Assembly: GCA_019114345.1 (NCBI GenBank)
Contig: DXFS01000101.1
Coordinates: 1-64,000, forward strand
Direction of reading: 5' to 3'
DNA from: Candidatus Agathobaculum pullistercoris
GTDB taxonomy: Bacteria; Bacillota; Clostridia; Oscillospirales; Butyricicoccaceae
Length of the DNA: 64,000 bases
In this document: positions 19,883 through 28,814 of the stretch, in pieces
Layout: every line of letters begins with the position of its first letter
How positions within the stretch are numbered: position 1 is the stretch's first letter
Position numbers and translations under genes: made by a program
Notes under the pieces: generated by a model
What the model saw: only the letters and a program-made list of their open reading frames with translations
What the model was told of the DNA's origin: nothing
Database searches by the model: none

Positions 19883-20326
19883 TCATTCCCCCGGGAAGCC
19901 GGGCAGCAGCCGCGCAAGCGGCTGCGCTTCTATCACACTCGCTGCATAAATCCGCTCGGTGCCGCAATAGATGTCCAACGCGGTTGCCGCAGGGTAATAC
20001 ACGATGTGATAGCTGCCCGCAGCATTGTAATCCACATAAACAGCATACCGTGCATCACCGGAAAACTGGTTTTGCAAGGCCCACCTGCGCCGCACCTTTG
20101 TTTCACACAGGGTACGGTACAAAGCTTCGGCATCCTGCGTCTGTCTTTGCTCAAATTGTGTGCCGGGATTTTCCAATTCCAGCACCTGCACTGCTATCGG
20201 CTGTTCGGCCGGCAGATAATCCGCAACCGTGTGCACAGCCAGAAAGCGAAAGCCTGCCGCACCTGCCGCAGCCATAAATACAACTAATAGCGTTGCGATC
20301 AGAATACGTTTTTTCATGTCTTTCAC
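19883..20326 (-). CDS. Hypothetical single-TM protein inside the cob operon
   Basis: MKKRILIATLLVVFMAAAGAAGFRFLAV signal/TM segment; no recognised domain. Confidence 0.6.
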   Translation of the reverse strand: MKDMKKRILIATLLVVFMAAAGAAGFRFLAVHTVADYLPAEQPIAVQVLELENPGTQFEQRQTQDAEALYRTLCETKVRRRWALQNQFSGDARYAVYVDYNAAGSYHIVYYPAATALDIYCGTERIYAASVIEAQPLARLLPGFPGE

Positions 20327-20363
20327 CTTTATTATCCCATCCCTGCAATTTCAGAGATGGGAT

Positions 20364-21422
20364 TCACGTCAGCGGCTGGTATGCCTCAATCCCCGCTTCG
20401 TCAAAGCTTGGCATGCCGTCGTAAGCCGCGAGCACCAGGTCAATCATCGCCACCGCCGCGACCGCGCCCGTGCCCTCGCCGAGGCGCATGCCCGCGCTGA
20501 TGAACGGCGTATAGCCCAGCGCCTCGAGCAGCAGCCGGCCCGCGGGCTCTGCGGACTGGTGCGCCGCGATCAGATAGTCGCGCACCGCGGGACACAGCCG
20601 CACTGCAATGAGCGCCGCCGCGCACGAGATCACGCCGTCCAGCACGACCGGCAGGCCGCACACCGCCGCGCCGAGGTAAAAGCCCGCCATGCCCGCGATG
20701 TCCAGGCCGCCGACTTTGTGCAGGATGTCGACCGGGTCGTCCGGGTCAGGCTGGTGCAGCTTGAGCGCGGTCTCAATGGCATGTACCTTGCGTTCCAGCC
20801 CCTCGGAGGACAGGCCCGCGCCGCGGCCGGTCACGTCGCGCACGTTGGCGCCGGTCAGCACCGCGGTCACCGCCGCGCTCGTCGTGGTGTTGCCGATACC
20901 CATTTCGCCACCGCACACCAGCCGGTAACCCTGCGCGGCGCACCACTCGGTCATTTGGATGCCGGTTTCGAGCGCGCGCACCGCCTCTTCCCGCGTCATG
21001 GCGGGCTCTTTGGTCATGTCCGCCGTGCCATAGCGGATCTTGCGGCGCAGGATGCGCTCGCCTTCCACGTCGCGCGCCACGCCGATATCCACCGGGAAGC
21101 TGTCCATGCCGATGTGTTTCGCCATCAGGCAGACCGTGGACTTGCCGCGGCCCATGTTCTCGGTCACCGTCGCGGTGACCTCCTGTCCGCACTGGGTCAC
21201 GCCCTGCGCGACCACGCCGTTGTCCGCGCAGAACATGACGACCGCGCGCTTTGCGATCGACGGCCGCACGGTGCGCTGGATGGCCGCGAGCTGCGCGACC
21301 GCGTCCTGTAACAATCCCAAGCTGCCCAGCGGGATCGCAATATCCGAAAACCGGCGGCGCGCCGCTTCGCGGCTGTCCTCACACGGCGGCTGCACCGCCG
21401 CGATTGCCTGCTGTAAATTCAT
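20364..21422 (-). CDS. cobT: Nicotinate-nucleotide--dimethylbenzimidazole phosphoribosyltransferase
   Basis: VMFCADNGVVAQGVTQCGQEVTATVTENM; GEMGIGNTTTSAAVTAVL. Confidence 0.96.
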   Translation of the reverse strand: MNLQQAIAAVQPPCEDSREAARRRFSDIAIPLGSLGLLQDAVAQLAAIQRTVRPSIAKRAVVMFCADNGVVAQGVTQCGQEVTATVTENMGRGKSTVCLMAKHIGMDSFPVDIGVARDVEGERILRRKIRYGTADMTKEPAMTREEAVRALETGIQMTEWCAAQGYRLVCGGEMGIGNTTTSAAVTAVLTGANVRDVTGRGAGLSSEGLERKVHAIETALKLHQPDPDDPVDILHKVGGLDIAGMAGFYLGAAVCGLPVVLDGVISCAAALIAVRLCPAVRDYLIAAHQSAEPAGRLLLEALGYTPFISAGMRLGEGTGAVAAVAMIDLVLAAYDGMPSFDEAGIEAYQPLT

Positions 21423-21427
21423 ATCAG

Positions 21428-22768
21428 TTACCTCCCCTGTGCGCACGCGCGCACAAAGTTCTGCGCAAACGCGGGGTTTGCGCGAAAATACAGATGCGGG
21501 AAGCCCGCATACAGGGCTTCAGATGCATGGACACAGTCCCACGCGCGGCCATTCGGCTTTTCCGCGCGGAACGTATCCCCGTTGTCATCCGACTGTGCAT
21601 AGTGGAACTCGTGCGCGCGGATGATCCCGCCCGCGCAGCAGAGCAGGTTATCCTGCCCCGCGGTTAAGGTTACATAGCCGAACGGCTGGAGCTTGTCCGT
21701 CATGTGCGCATCCGCGTCAATCACGCCCGCCATCTCCGCGCCGTCCAGCGTGCGGTGCAGGTACAGAAAGCCGCCGCACTCCGCGATGGTCGGCAGGCCG
21801 CCCTGCACGGCCGCGCGGATGCTCTCGCGCATGGTGCGGTTCGCAGCGAGCTGCTCCGCGTACAGTTCGGGATACCCGCCGCCGAGGTACAGCCCGTCGA
21901 TGTTTTCCGGCAGCTTTTCGTCTTCGACCGGAGAAAAATCCACGATCTCCGCGCCCAGCGCGCGCAATACGTCAAAGTTGTCCGCATAGTAAAAGCAGAA
22001 CGCACGGTCGCGCGCGACCGCAATGCGCACCGGCTTGTCCGTCACCGGCATGAGCAGCGCGCTCTCGTCCGCGAGCGGCGGCGCGGTGTGCGCGAGGGCG
22101 AGCAGGCCGTCCAGATCGAGGCTCTCCTCCGCTGCGTCCGCGAGCAGGTCGAGTTTATACTGCAAGTCCCCGATCTCCTGCGCGGTCACAAGACCGAGGT
22201 GCCGGTCCGGGATCTCCGCCTCGGGCACGGGCGGCAGGCAGCCGTAAACGGTCAGGCCCGCCTGCTCCGCGATCGCCTTGTAAAAGGGGTACATTGCCTT
22301 GGATACCCCGTTCAGGATCACGCCGCGCAGGGTGTTGGGCGCGAAATCCCGGAACCCTTTGATCTCCGCCGCGAGCGAGAGCGACTGTCCCCGCGGCCGC
22401 ACAACCAGCACAGCGGGGGTATCGGTCGCGCGCGCGAGGTGCGCGGCCGAGGCCGCGTCCGAGGTGCCGGAAATGCCGTCGTAAAATCCCATCACGCCCT
22501 CGATGATGCCGATACCACCCGCCGGGATGTGCCGCGCGAGCTGGCTGCGCACCTCGGTTTCGTCCACAAAGAACAAATCGAGGTTGCGGCTCGGGATGCC
22601 GAGCACCGCGGTGTGGAACATGGGGTCAATGTAGTCCGGGCCGCACTTGAACGCCGCCAGTGCCGCGCCGCGCCGCTGGAGCGCGCGCAGCAGCGCGCTT
22701 GTCACGGTTGTTTTGCCGCAGCCCGAGCCGGTGCCCGCGATCAGCAAGCGGGGCGCGTTATTCTGCAT
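21428..22768 (-). CDS. cbiA: Cobyrinate a,c-diamide synthase
   Basis: PRLLIAGTGSGCGKTTVTSALL; YLGGGYPELYAEQLAAN; IAECGGFLYL. Confidence 0.95.
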   Translation of the reverse strand: MQNNAPRLLIAGTGSGCGKTTVTSALLRALQRRGAALAAFKCGPDYIDPMFHTAVLGIPSRNLDLFFVDETEVRSQLARHIPAGGIGIIEGVMGFYDGISGTSDAASAAHLARATDTPAVLVVRPRGQSLSLAAEIKGFRDFAPNTLRGVILNGVSKAMYPFYKAIAEQAGLTVYGCLPPVPEAEIPDRHLGLVTAQEIGDLQYKLDLLADAAEESLDLDGLLALAHTAPPLADESALLMPVTDKPVRIAVARDRAFCFYYADNFDVLRALGAEIVDFSPVEDEKLPENIDGLYLGGGYPELYAEQLAANRTMRESIRAAVQGGLPTIAECGGFLYLHRTLDGAEMAGVIDADAHMTDKLQPFGYVTLTAGQDNLLCCAGGIIRAHEFHYAQSDDNGDTFRAEKPNGRAWDCVHASEALYAGFPHLYFRANPAFAQNFVRACAQGR

Positions 22769-23951
22769 CTGCTCCGCCTCCCGACAGGATGAACACCGGA
22801 TTATTTGCGGTCATCATGGTGTACGGCCCGACCGCCTTGCCGCGCGCCGCGGAAAGCTGGGTGACCTCGACATCTGCAAAGCCGAGCGCGGACAGCGCCG
22901 CCTGCGTCTCGTGCAGGGTCTCGAGCGCGATCGCGTTGACCACCACGCGCACCGCGGGGTTCTTCTGCTTTGCGATTTCGAGGATGCGCTGCATCGCGCC
23001 GCCACTCCCGCCGACAAACACGCAGTCCGGCGCAGGCAGGGCTTCGAGTGCGTCCGGCGCTGAGCCCTCGACGATCTGCACATTGTACCCGCCGAGCTTT
23101 GCGCGGTTTTCGCGCAGCAGGGCGACCGCTTCGGGCTTGCGCTCGACCGCGTACACCAGTCCGTCGGACGCTTTCCGCGCCAGCTCGAGCGTCACTGCGC
23201 CCGTGCCCGCGCCCACGTCCCAAACCGTGTCGCGCGGCTGTACCGCAAGGCGGCTGACCGATACCCAGCGCACCTCTTCCTTGGTCATAGGTACTTTGGC
23301 ACGGGTGAGCATGTCGTCCCGCACCGGCTCATAAGCGTTCACCGCGTCCGGGTGCTCGATCAACAGCACGGCCAGATTGCCGCAGGCTTCCGCCGCCAGC
23401 GTCTCCGCTGTCCCGGTCTGGATGCGCTCGTCTGCCGCGCCGAGGTTTTCGCCGAGGTGCACGGTCAGGCCGCCCAGCCCCGCGTCCGCAAGAGTTTTGC
23501 ACACCTTGGGGGCGGTATTTTCACCTCCCGTGAGCACGAAGGTCTTTTTGTGGTAGCTGACCGCGCAGAGGATGCTGCCCGCGCGCCCATGCAGGCTGCG
23601 CACGCAGGCGTCGTCATACGAAACGCCAAGCTTTGCGCAGAAATACTGCATGCTGGATAAGCCGCAGACCAGCCGCACATCGCCATACGGCGCGAGCTGC
23701 CCGCGCAGCCGCCCGGCGGCGCTGAAAAAGCCCACGTCGCCCGAAACCAGCACGGACACGGTCGGCGCATCGGATGCGATCGCCTCAGCCGCGAGCCGGT
23801 CGAACGGGCAGACCACAGCGCGGTCACAGACCGCGGTCAGCCGCTGGGTGGCGAACACCTCGTCCGATGCCGCGAGCGCGTGCACGGCCTCGCCGGTCAG
23901 GCTGTCCGGTGCGCCCATGCCTGCGCCGATGATATAGAATTTGCGGGACAT
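22758..23951 (-). CDS. cbiET: Precorrin-6Y C5,15-methyltransferase (CbiE-CbiT fusion)
   Basis: N-terminal tetrapyrrole methylase (IIGAGMGAPDSLTGEAVHAL) plus C-terminal CbiT (VWDVGAGTGAVTLELAR). Confidence 0.93.
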   Translation of the reverse strand: MSRKFYIIGAGMGAPDSLTGEAVHALAASDEVFATQRLTAVCDRAVVCPFDRLAAEAIASDAPTVSVLVSGDVGFFSAAGRLRGQLAPYGDVRLVCGLSSMQYFCAKLGVSYDDACVRSLHGRAGSILCAVSYHKKTFVLTGGENTAPKVCKTLADAGLGGLTVHLGENLGAADERIQTGTAETLAAEACGNLAVLLIEHPDAVNAYEPVRDDMLTRAKVPMTKEEVRWVSVSRLAVQPRDTVWDVGAGTGAVTLELARKASDGLVYAVERKPEAVALLRENRAKLGGYNVQIVEGSAPDALEALPAPDCVFVGGSGGAMQRILEIAKQKNPAVRVVVNAIALETLHETQAALSALGFADVEVTQLSAARGKAVGPYTMMTANNPVFILSGGGADAE

Positions 23952-24196
23952 ATTTTTCCCTCCTATTCCAAGTCAACCGCCCCTGGGCGGGACGATCCGC
24001 TTTCCGCTCGCGGAGAAAGTGCGCCTGCGCGGCGCGGGCGGGCAAGAGGGGAGACACGAAGTTTCTCCCCTCTTGTCAATCACCCCTTTTCTTTCAGGGC
24101 GCGCGGCGCGCGCAAGGGTAAGTGACGCTTTCCATTCTGCGCCCAGCTGCCTTTCAGGCTAAGCAGAAGTTTTGCATACCCCAGATTCTTTTCGGC
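23952..24196 (-). other. Non-coding spacer with strong dyads between hemL and cbiET
   Basis: CAAGAGGGGAGA-cacgaagtt-TCTCCCCTCTTG perfect 12-bp dyad plus GC-rich repeats; no convincing ORF. Confidence 0.5.
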
Positions 24197-25477
24197 TCAA
24201 AGTGCGGCAATGCTTTCCTCAGCTGCCTTGACCGTCGCTGCAAGATCGTCCTGCGTGTGCGCAGACGAGACGAACATCGCCTCGAACTGGCTGGGCGCGA
24301 GGTATACGCCGCGCAATAACATCTCATTAAAATACTTTGCGTATTTCTTTGTATCGCTGGTCTTGGCGGCTGCGAAGCAGTCCACCGGGGTCTCGGTGAA
24401 GTACGGGCACAGCAGCGAACCGATCTGGTTGACCTGCATTTTGGCGCTATGCTTTTTCGCGCTTTCGCGCAGGTGGTCTGCGATATACTGCGCAGAAGTC
24501 TCCATTTTGTGGTAAACCTCGGGATGCGCAGTCAGAATTTCAAGCTGCGCCAGTCCTGCTGCCATGGCGACCGGATTGCCGGACAGCGTGCCCGCCTGAT
24601 ACACCGGGCCGCACGGCGCGACCTGCTCCATCAGCGCGCGCGTGCCTGCATATGCGCCGACCGGCATACCGCCGCCAATGATCTTGCCAAAGGTGACAAG
24701 GTCGGCGCGCACGCCGAAGTATTCCTGCGCGCCGCCCGCTGCAAGGCGGAAGCCCGTGATAACCTCGTCAAAGATAAGCAAGCTGCCGTGCTTGTCGCAC
24801 AGCTCGCGCAGGCCCTGCAAAAAGCCGTCCTTGGGCGGCACAACGCCCATATTCGCCGCAACCGGCTCGACGATCACCGCCGCCACCTGTCCCGGGTTGG
24901 CGTCCAGCAGGCGTTCAACCGAGGCGAGGTCGTTATACTGCGCCATCAGCGTATCCTGCGCCGCGCCTTTTGTCACGCCCTTGGAGTCCGGCTCGCCCTG
25001 CGTGAGCGCGCCGCTGCCCGCGCCGACCAGCATCGCGTCCGAATGGCCGTGGTAGCATCCCTCGAACTTGATGATCTTGTCGCGCCCGGTCGCGCCGCGC
25101 GCAAGACGCACCGCGCTCATGACCGCCTCGGTGCCTGAATTGACCATGCGCACCATTTCGATATTCGGCACCATCTCGACCATCTTCTCCGCCATCTTGA
25201 CCTCAAGGGCGGTCGGTGCGCCGAACGACAGGCCGTTTACCATACGGTCATAGACCGCTTTCAGAATGTCCGGGTGGCTGTGACCAAGTACCATCGGCCC
25301 CCACGAGCCGACGTAATCGATGTACTCCACACCGTCTTCATCCCAGATGTGGCTGCCTTTGCCCTTGACCACAAAACGTGGATTACCGCCCACCGCACGG
25401 AACGCGCGCACGGGCGAGTTGACGCCGCCGGGCAGCACCTTGACCGCCCGCTCAAAAAGCTGTTCGGATTTCGTCAT
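24197..25477 (-). CDS. hemL: Glutamate-1-semialdehyde 2,1-aminomutase
   Basis: MTKSEQLFERAVKVLPGGVNSPVRAFRAVGGNPRFV; LLIFDEVITGFRL; GGGMPVGAYAG. Confidence 0.97.
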   Translation of the reverse strand: MTKSEQLFERAVKVLPGGVNSPVRAFRAVGGNPRFVVKGKGSHIWDEDGVEYIDYVGSWGPMVLGHSHPDILKAVYDRMVNGLSFGAPTALEVKMAEKMVEMVPNIEMVRMVNSGTEAVMSAVRLARGATGRDKIIKFEGCYHGHSDAMLVGAGSGALTQGEPDSKGVTKGAAQDTLMAQYNDLASVERLLDANPGQVAAVIVEPVAANMGVVPPKDGFLQGLRELCDKHGSLLIFDEVITGFRLAAGGAQEYFGVRADLVTFGKIIGGGMPVGAYAGTRALMEQVAPCGPVYQAGTLSGNPVAMAAGLAQLEILTAHPEVYHKMETSAQYIADHLRESAKKHSAKMQVNQIGSLLCPYFTETPVDCFAAAKTSDTKKYAKYFNEMLLRGVYLAPSQFEAMFVSSAHTQDDLAATVKAAEESIAAL

Positions 25478-25478
25478 A

Positions 25479-26465
25479 TCAGCCGATGTCCCCCTTCCGG
25501 ATCGCGTCCGCGAGCTCTGGCGCATAGTAGGTAATGAGGATGTCCGCGCCCGCACGGTAGATGGACACCGCACTCTCGCACATCACGCCGTATTCGTCGA
25601 TCAGCCCGGCCTTTGCCGCCGCTTTGATCATCGCATACTCGCCCGAGACCGCATACGCCGCGACCGGCAGGTCGAACCGCTGCTTGCACTGGTACACCAG
25701 ATCGAGGTAGCTCATCGCGGGCTTGATCATCAAGATGTCTGCGCCCTCCTGCACGTCGAGCGCGCATTCGCGCATGGCCTCGCGGCCGTTGTGCCAGTCC
25801 ATCTGGTAGGAGCGGCGGTCGCCGAACGACGGCGCGGAGCCTGCCGCGTCGCGGAACGGGCCGTAGAAATAGGAGGCATACTTTGCCGCATAGGACATGA
25901 TCGGCACGTTAACGAAGCCGTTCTCGTCCAGCGCCGCGCGGATCGCCGCGACGCGGCCGTCCATCATGTCGCTCGGCGCGACCATGTCCGCGCCCGCCTT
26001 CGCGTGGCTGACCGCGATCTGCGCGAGCCGCGCGATGGTCTGGTCGTTGTCCACATAGTGGCCGCACAGGATGCCGCAATGGCCGTGCGAGGTGTATTCG
26101 CACATGCACACGTCGGTCACGACGTACATCTCCGGGTCGAGCTCCTTGATCTTGCGGATGCCCTGCTGGACGATGCCGTCCTCCGCCCATGCGCCCGAGC
26201 CGATCTCGTCCTTGTTCTTTGGCAGGCCGAACAGGATGACGCGGGATACGCCGTGCTCGTGCGCGCGCTCGACCATGCGGTACAGCTCATCGGGCGAATA
26301 GTGGTACTGGCCGGGCAGCGAGGGGATCTCCTCGTAAATGTTCTCGCCCTCGGCGACGAAAATCGGCCAGATCAGGCTTTCGGGGGAAATGCGCGTCTCG
26401 CGCACCAGCTTGCGCAGGTTATCCGAGGTGCGCAGGCGGCGGGGACGGATGGTTTCGTTGAACAT
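25479..26465 (-). CDS. hemB: Porphobilinogen synthase
   Basis: RPRRLRTSDNLRKLVRETRISPESLIWPIFV; YAAKYASYFYGPFRDAAGSAPSFGDRRSYQMD. Confidence 0.97.
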   Translation of the reverse strand: MFNETIRPRRLRTSDNLRKLVRETRISPESLIWPIFVAEGENIYEEIPSLPGQYHYSPDELYRMVERAHEHGVSRVILFGLPKNKDEIGSGAWAEDGIVQQGIRKIKELDPEMYVVTDVCMCEYTSHGHCGILCGHYVDNDQTIARLAQIAVSHAKAGADMVAPSDMMDGRVAAIRAALDENGFVNVPIMSYAAKYASYFYGPFRDAAGSAPSFGDRRSYQMDWHNGREAMRECALDVQEGADILMIKPAMSYLDLVYQCKQRFDLPVAAYAVSGEYAMIKAAAKAGLIDEYGVMCESAVSIYRAGADILITYYAPELADAIRKGDIG

Positions 26466-26466
26466 A

Positions 26467-27954
26467 TTATGATTCCTCCAATAGACAGGCAATCATAGCA
26501 TCTATGGTTGCGTTTTCTGCAATTTTGACATTCATATTGTACCTGCGGGCCGCCTGTGCGGTCTGCTCGCCGATGCACAGCGCGGTAAAGCCGGCGTAGT
26601 CCGCCGCGCCCACCGCCTGCCCGAAGCCCTCGACCGTGGACATGCTGGTAAAGGTCACCACGTCTGCCGCGCCCTGCTCCAGCATGGCGCGCAGCTCGTC
26701 CGCCTTGGCGCAGCGGTATTCGGTGTCGTACAGCGGCACGTCGGTGACGGCCACGCCCGCGGCTTTCAGCTTCTCGGGCAAGATCTGCCCGCCTGCCGCC
26801 GCGCGCAGCAGCAGCGCCGCGCCGCCCTGCGGCAGGGCTTCGAGCAGCGCGTCCGCGAGGTGTTCGCCGTCGTACTGCGCGGGGACGAGGTCGGCCGCAA
26901 GGCCGTAACCCGCCAGCGTGTCCGCAGTGCCGCGGCCGATCGCCGCAAGACGCATACCGTACAGCGCGCGCAGGTCGCGCCCGAGCCGGTGCAGCGCATG
27001 CACCGCCGCGTGCACGCCCGCCGGGCTGGTGAACACCGCCCAGTCATGGCGCTGCGCAAGCGCGTCCGCGAGCGGCTGCACGTCTTCCCGCTCTGCCGTC
27101 TCGATGCACGGTGCTTCGACCACCTGCGCGCCCAGCTCGCGCAGGCGCGCCGCCAGCGTACCCGCCCGCTCGCGCGGCCGGGTCACGATGACCGTTTTGC
27201 CGTGCAGCGGCAGGGGCGTGAACCAGTCGAGCTTGTCGCTTAAGGTGCACACCTTGCCGACGACAATAAGCGCCGGACTTTTGAGCCCCGCCGCGCGCAC
27301 CTGCGGCGCAAGGTCCGAGACCGTCGCCACGACCTTGCGCTGGTTGCCGCGCGTGCCGTTTTCGATCACCGCCGCGGGCATGTCGGGCGCGATGTGCGCC
27401 GAGAGCAGGCCGTCCATGACCTGTTCGAGCGCGGTCAGGCCCATGAGGAACACCAGCGTGCCGCCCGCTTTCACCAGACTGTCAAAGTCAATCTGGAGCG
27501 GCTTGCCCGCGCGGGCGTGCGCGGTGATGATGTGCACGGACGAGCAGAAGTCGCGGTGCGTCACCGGGATGCCTGCGAACGCGGGCGCGGCGAGCGCGCT
27601 CGTCACACCCGGGATGACCTGAAACGGCACACCGTTTTCCAGCAGATATTCGCACTCCTCGCCGCCGCGGCCGAACAGGTAGCAGTCACCGCCCTTGAGC
27701 CGCACGACGTTTTTGCCTTCCTTTGCCAGCCGCACCAGAATTTCGTTGATCTGATCCTGCGGCACGGGATGGTGGTTGTTCTCCTTGCCGACGTTCACGC
27801 GCACAGCCGTTTCCGGGATCAGGCCTAGGATATCCTCGTTCACCAGCCGGTCGAACACGACCGCGTCCGCTTTTTCGATCGCCGCCGCGCCTGCGAGCGT
27901 CAGCAGCTCGCGCCCGCCCGGGCCGGCGCCGACCAGCGTTACTTTTCCTGTCAT
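26467..27954 (-). CDS. cobA-hemD: Uroporphyrinogen-III C-methyltransferase / uroporphyrinogen-III synthase fusion
   Basis: MTGKVTLVGAGPGGRELLTLAGAAAIEKADAVVFDRLV plus C-terminal HemD domain (GKTVIVTRPRERAGTLAARLRELGAQV). Confidence 0.95.
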   Translation of the reverse strand: MTGKVTLVGAGPGGRELLTLAGAAAIEKADAVVFDRLVNEDILGLIPETAVRVNVGKENNHHPVPQDQINEILVRLAKEGKNVVRLKGGDCYLFGRGGEECEYLLENGVPFQVIPGVTSALAAPAFAGIPVTHRDFCSSVHIITAHARAGKPLQIDFDSLVKAGGTLVFLMGLTALEQVMDGLLSAHIAPDMPAAVIENGTRGNQRKVVATVSDLAPQVRAAGLKSPALIVVGKVCTLSDKLDWFTPLPLHGKTVIVTRPRERAGTLAARLRELGAQVVEAPCIETAEREDVQPLADALAQRHDWAVFTSPAGVHAAVHALHRLGRDLRALYGMRLAAIGRGTADTLAGYGLAADLVPAQYDGEHLADALLEALPQGGAALLLRAAAGGQILPEKLKAAGVAVTDVPLYDTEYRCAKADELRAMLEQGAADVVTFTSMSTVEGFGQAVGAADYAGFTALCIGEQTAQAARRYNMNVKIAENATIDAMIACLLEES

Positions 27955-28814
27955 AACGTTCCCTCCGCCTGTTTTTGCAGCTGTAAGGCGAGCGTGCGCC
28001 CGAGCGATGCCGCTTCGCTCCGCAGCCCGGTGACCGCGCCGCGCGCGGACCGGCTTTCGTCCCCGGTGACGTACAGCCCGCGCAGATGGAGCATATCGCC
28101 CTCGGTCTCGGCATAGGCCGCGACCGGCGCGAAGCACCCGCCGCCGAGCGTTTTGACGAACGACCGCTCGGCCAGCGCGCAGTCGTGCGCGTCCGCGTCA
28201 TCCAGCTTTTTGACCTCATCGGCCAGCTCGCCCTCGCGGCCCTGCACGGCGAGGATCGCCTGCCCCGCCGCAGGGATCAGCTCATCCGGCGAGAAATACC
28301 GGGTGATGCGGTTTTCCAGCCCCAGGCGGTGCAGTCCTGCTGCTGCGAGCACAAGCGCGCCGTACTCCCCGCGGTCAAGCTTGTCCAGCCGCGTGAGCAC
28401 GTTGCCGCGCACGGGCTTGACCTCGATCTCCGGAAACAGAGCCGCGAGCTGCACGCGCCGCCGGGCGGACGAACAGCCGATGGGCTTACTTTTATCCCAC
28501 TCGCCGCTCTGCGGCAGCACGAGCACATCGCGCGCGTCCTCCCGCTTGGTGTATGCAACGAGCGGCAGCCCCTCCGGCTGCTCCATCGGCACGTCTTTTA
28601 AGCTGTGTACGGTCAGGTCGACCCGCCGGTCGGCCAGCGCGCGATCCAGCTCCTTAACGAACAGCCCCTTGCCGCCCACCTGATCGAGCGTTTTATCCAG
28701 AATCATGTCGCCGAGCGTTTTCATGGTGATGAGCTCGCAGTCCCCGAGCGCGCGGCAGACCTCCTCGGCCTGCACGACAGCGAGCTTACTGTCCCGGCTT
28801 CCTACTTTGATCAT
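27951..28814 (-). CDS. hemC: Hydroxymethylbilane synthase
   Basis: MIKVGSRDSKLAVVQAEEV; DLTVHSLKDVPMEQPEGLPL. Confidence 0.96.
   Translation of the reverse strand: MIKVGSRDSKLAVVQAEEVCRALGDCELITMKTLGDMILDKTLDQVGGKGLFVKELDRALADRRVDLTVHSLKDVPMEQPEGLPLVAYTKREDARDVLVLPQSGEWDKSKPIGCSSARRRVQLAALFPEIEVKPVRGNVLTRLDKLDRGEYGALVLAAAGLHRLGLENRITRYFSPDELIPAAGQAILAVQGREGELADEVKKLDDADAHDCALAERSFVKTLGGGCFAPVAAYAETEGDMLHLRGLYVTGDESRSARGAVTGLRSEAASLGRTLALQLQKQAEGTL

Noticed and set aside
18814-20287. Multiple plus-strand ORFs antisense to cobS/cobU
   Set aside because: Composition typical of reversed GC-rich genes, no RBS or domain evidence.
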